A stretch of 40,502 bases of DNA from Akkermansia muciniphila (GTDB taxonomy: Bacteria; Verrucomicrobiota; Verrucomicrobiia; Verrucomicrobiales; Akkermansiaceae): the NCBI GenBank assembly GCA_945860285.1, contig CAMAQB010000024.1:1-40502 (forward strand). The letters run 5' to 3'. The position numbers and the translations under genes are program-made. The notes beneath the pieces were generated by a model that saw nothing but the letters and a program-made list of their open reading frames with translations, made no database searches and was not told the origin of the DNA. This document shows, piece after piece, positions 37,684 to 40,502 of this stretch. The number at the start of each line of letters is the position of its first letter. Within the stretch, counting starts at the first letter, position 1.

Positions 37684-37719
37684 AGGATGTTGCCCGTAAA
37701 AAATTCCATCACATGCCGT

Positions 37720-40455
37720 ATGTCGCACTTTAACGAAGACAGCCGGGTGAAAATCCCTGCCATTCTGCACCTCACAAGGCTCGGCTACTCTTATTTGTCC
37801 CTGAGGAATGTGAAGTGGGACGCTACCACGAACATCTTCCCCGAGCTGTTTTGTTCCAGCATCGCGGCGATCAATCCCTCTGCCACGTCCGATGATATCA
37901 ACCGGCTTCTCCAAGAAATCACGCTGCTTCTCGACAATGAAGATCTCGGCAAAGCGTTTTACGAGCGCCTGACGAAAAGCTCCGGTCTGAAACTCGTCGA
38001 CTTTGAGAATTTCGAGCGCAACACTTTCCGTGTCGTCACCGAGCTCACATGCAAAAATGGCGACGAAGAGTTCCGCCCTGACATTACGCTTCTGATCAAC
38101 GGGATGCCGCTTGTTTTCACTGAGGTAAAAAAGCCCAACAACCGGGACGGCATTCTTGCGGAACGAAACCGGATGAATGCTCGCCTTCACAATCCCAAAT
38201 TCCGGCGCTACATCAATCTCACCCAGCTCATGGTGTTTTCGAACAACATGAAATATGTCGACAATTCGCCCGAGCCGCTGGAAGGTGCCTTTTACGCATC
38301 ATCCTCATACGGTAATCCGGCCTTTAACTACTTCCGCGAGGAGGAAGAGCGCAATCTCACAGAACTGCTCACGCCCGAGGATGAGGAAGTCGAAGACCTC
38401 GTTCTCGCCGATACGAATCTCATCAGCATCAAGCACTCACCGGAGTTCACGACGAACAAAGATCCAGAAACTCCGACGAACCAACTCCTCACTTCACTAT
38501 TTTCGTTGGATCGTCTTGCCTTTCTGCTGCGTTTCGCCATCGCTTACGTTAGAACTCTGAAAGGATTCGAAAAACATGTCATGCGCTATCCTCAGATCTT
38601 TGCCACTAAGGCGATCATGAGGTTTCTCGAAGCCGGCATCCGCAAGGGCATCATCTGGCACACACAAGGTAGCGGCAAAACAGCATTGGCATTTTTTAAT
38701 GTGCATCACCTCACCGTTTGGTTTCAAAAACAAGGCATCGTTCCGAAATTTTACTTCATCGTGGATCGCATCGACCTGCTCGTACAGGCGCGGGACGAAT
38801 TCAAATCCCGCGGTCTTATCGTCCACACGATCAATTCCCGCGAGGCGTTCGCGAGGGATATCAAGTCCTCCAGTGCCATCCATAACAACAGCGGCCAAGC
38901 CGAGATCACTGTCGTCAACATCCAGAAGTTTCAAGACGATTCCGATGTCGTCCGCGCTTCCGATTACAACATCAAGCTCCAGCGCGTTTACTTCCTCGAT
39001 GAAGTCCACCGCAGCTACAATCCGAAAGGCAGCTTCCTTGCCAATCTCAACGAGTCCGATACCAATGCCATCAAAATTGGGCTCACCGGTACCCCGCTCC
39101 TTGGCGACAACGCGAGCTCGAAGGCGCTTTTCGGTAACTACATCCACAAGTATTACTATAATGCCTCCATCGCCGATGGCTACACTCTCCGCCTCATCCG
39201 CGAAGGCATCGAGACCAAATACAAACTGGCCCTCGCCGAAGCTCTCGCTGAAATCGAAGTTCTGAAAAAAAGCCAGGACCGCAAGCTGCTCTACGCTCAT
39301 GAAAAATTCGTCGAACCGATGCTCGACTACATCGTCAAGGATTTTGGCAACACCCGACTCCGGGAGAATGACGACAGCATCGGCGCGATGGTCATTTGTG
39401 ATTCTGCGGAGCAAGCAAAAATGATGGCGCGGATTTTTGAGGAAAAATACGCCAGCTTGCCCACCGCTGTCACCGAGCCTGCGCTCGAATATGGGATGGT
39501 CGCCGAGGATATCACCCCGATACGAGCAACTCCCCGGCACGATCTTTCCGTTCGCCGCCACGCTCTGATTCTCCATGACGTCGGCACCAAGGATGAGCGC
39601 AGGGAATGGGTGGAAGAATTCAAGGCGGGCAAAATCGACATCCTGTTTGTTTACAACATGCTGCTCACCGGATTCGATGCGCCACGCCTCAAAAAGCTCT
39701 ACCTCGGCCGCCTCATCAAGGCGCACAACCTGCTTCAGGCGCTCACCCGTGTCAACCGCACCTATAAGACCTTTCGCTACGGATACGTTGTCGATTTTGC
39801 CGATATCCAGACCGAGTTCGAGAAGACCAACAAAGCCTACTTCGATGAACTCCAGTCCGAGTTAGGTGACGAACTCCAACACTATTCCGCTCTCTTCAAA
39901 CCCGCTGAGGAAATCCTAACGGAAATCGAAGCCATCAAGGACGCGTTGTTCCATTTCGATACCACCAACGCAGAGGTTTTTTCGCAGCAGATCACCGCCA
40001 TCAAGGCCCGACAGGACGTGCGGGCTGTCATCAAGGCGCTCGATGATGCCAAGAGCCTCTACAATCTCATCCGCGCCAGTGGTCAGCACGATTTACTGGC
40101 CAAGCTCGATTTCCGCATGCTCACCCGCCTTTCCACCGAGGCTCACAATCATCTCGATCTCCTCAACAAGCGCGAAGCTCTGGAAAATCAGCACGACAAT
40201 TCCAGCCTCCTCAACATCGCCCTCGAGGACGTGATCTTTGCCTTCCGGAAAATCTCCGAGTCGGAAATGATCATCGCCGATGAACTCAAGGACAACCTCC
40301 GCCGCACCCGCGAGGGTCTCGCTGGCAACTTCGATCCTCGCGATCCCGTATTCATCGCGAGTTCCAAAAGCAAACGCAACGGTGAGAGAGAGGCCTCCGA
40401 CAAAAGTTTTAAAATTTTCAAAAGAGAAAGGGTTGTTACGCCCCTTCCCTTTTGA
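37720..40455 (+). CDS. hsdR: Type I restriction endonuclease R subunit, C-terminally altered
   Basis: 911 residues from MSHFNEDSRVKIPAILHL, the conserved family start. The N-terminal nuclease domain has FRPDITLLINGMPLVFTEVKK (PD-(D/E)xK core). The SF2 motor shows motif I WHTQGSGKTALAFF, the DEAH-like box YFLDEVHRSYN, motif III IGLTGTP and VLLTGFDAP-like YNMLLTGFDAPRLKK with ALTRVNRTYK (V/VI). After DNLRRTREGLAGNFDPRDPVFI (to about 40352) family members continue with EELxRLFKKKNL-type helices and over a hundred further residues; here they are replaced by about 35 unrelated residues and a stop. R cuts DNA at a distance using ATP-driven translocation and needs HsdM and HsdS, which are absent from the window. 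Function is therefore doubtful. Confidence 0.88.
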   Translation: MSHFNEDSRVKIPAILHLTRLGYSYLSLRNVKWDATTNIFPELFCSSIAAINPSATSDDINRLLQEITLLLDNEDLGKAFYERLTKSSGLKLVDFENFERNTFRVVTELTCKNGDEEFRPDITLLINGMPLVFTEVKKPNNRDGILAERNRMNARLHNPKFRRYINLTQLMVFSNNMKYVDNSPEPLEGAFYASSSYGNPAFNYFREEEERNLTELLTPEDEEVEDLVLADTNLISIKHSPEFTTNKDPETPTNQLLTSLFSLDRLAFLLRFAIAYVRTLKGFEKHVMRYPQIFATKAIMRFLEAGIRKGIIWHTQGSGKTALAFFNVHHLTVWFQKQGIVPKFYFIVDRIDLLVQARDEFKSRGLIVHTINSREAFARDIKSSSAIHNNSGQAEITVVNIQKFQDDSDVVRASDYNIKLQRVYFLDEVHRSYNPKGSFLANLNESDTNAIKIGLTGTPLLGDNASSKALFGNYIHKYYYNASIADGYTLRLIREGIETKYKLALAEALAEIEVLKKSQDRKLLYAHEKFVEPMLDYIVKDFGNTRLRENDDSIGAMVICDSAEQAKMMARIFEEKYASLPTAVTEPALEYGMVAEDITPIRATPRHDLSVRRHALILHDVGTKDERREWVEEFKAGKIDILFVYNMLLTGFDAPRLKKLYLGRLIKAHNLLQALTRVNRTYKTFRYGYVVDFADIQTEFEKTNKAYFDELQSELGDELQHYSALFKPAEEILTEIEAIKDALFHFDTTNAEVFSQQITAIKARQDVRAVIKALDDAKSLYNLIRASGQHDLLAKLDFRMLTRLSTEAHNHLDLLNKREALENQHDNSSLLNIALEDVIFAFRKISESEMIIADELKDNLRRTREGLAGNFDPRDPVFIASSKSKRNGEREASDKSFKIFKRERVVTPLPF

Positions 40456-40502
40456 TGGGTAAGATGTTACCGGTTGTCTCCTCGTCCAAAATTCAACAGC
40501 CA

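Larger units (their letters stand above)
37277..37719. other. Intergenic region upstream of hsdR
   Basis: About 440 bases without a credible gene; one short open frame (37328-37615) has no recognisable features. It contains two copies of ACCGCTGATGCC and, near the hsdR start, a perfect 14-base palindrome (separate entries). No hsdM or hsdS remnant was recognised. Confidence 0.5.

Noticed and set aside
40407-40444. Imperfect inverted repeat (TCAAAAGAGAAAGG ... CCTTCCCTTTTGA) as a terminator or element end
   Set aside because: Pairing is imperfect, it overlaps the end of the hsdR frame, no T-tract follows and the window ends before an element could be seen.
1-40502. Recurrent word GTTAGA/TCTAAC, often forcing rare AGA, CTA or TTA codons
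   Set aside because: By eye it occurs about 16 times on both strands, close to what base composition predicts, so no special function is claimed.
1-40502. CRISPR array, tRNA or rRNA genes
   Set aside because: No regularly spaced repeats and no tRNA or rRNA signatures were seen in any intergenic region.

Overview
The window looks like chromosomal DNA of a member of the Verrucomicrobiota, probably of the Verrucomicrobiales/Akkermansiaceae type (inference from gene content, not from a marker tree). The clues are a giant prepilin-like protein of the Verru_Chthon cassette A family, a DUF1080 protein, an exported SGNH hydrolase with the DSDGDGLP...EFA C-terminal tail common in this phylum, and moderately GC-rich coding sequence. 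No rRNA, tRNA, CRISPR array, prophage or recognisable transposase gene was seen.

Layout. 1-1.31 kb: about 0.9 kb without a credible gene, then a small exported Lys/Cys-rich repeat protein with its own terminator. 1.47-6.07 kb: a DUF456 membrane protein, then a minus-strand run of bioF, a DUF1080 protein, ftsY, an A-type Fe-S carrier and an unknown membrane-anchored protein. 6.39-12.5 kb: a plus-strand cell-surface block with the 1180-residue prepilin-like protein, a small exported protein and a membrane-anchored subtilisin-like protease. It is followed convergently by an exported HExxH protein. 13.4-18.4 kb: an N-acetylglutamate synthase and an oligopeptide ABC importer (binding lipoprotein plus two permeases, no ATPase in the window). 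18.6-24.2 kb: a dead SGNH hydrolase gene, a rhomboid protease, a PPK2-type polyphosphate kinase and a Tat-exported LamG/dimethylformamidase-like protein. 24.3-31.9 kb (minus strand): a band 7/SPFH gene carrying three indels, a VanW protein, lepA and a large TPR protein. 32.0-37.3 kb: lnt, an EF-G of the second (non-str-operon) type with a clear terminator, and a divergent lipoprotein. 37.7-40.46 kb: an orphan type I restriction hsdR whose C-terminus is replaced or truncated.

Most genes are housekeeping or envelope functions: translation (lepA, fusA), membrane targeting (ftsY), lipoprotein maturation (lnt, which would serve the lipoproteins encoded here), Fe-S assembly, biotin and arginine synthesis, and peptide uptake. 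The points most worth a second look are the solitary prepilin/exported protein/protease block, the Lys/Cys-rich repeat protein, the compensating frameshifts in the band 7 gene, the SGNH pseudogene with two in-frame stops and a frameshift, the extra segments in the peptide transporter, and the orphan hsdR with a perfect 14-bp palindrome just upstream. I did not find a clearly new multi-gene defence system.
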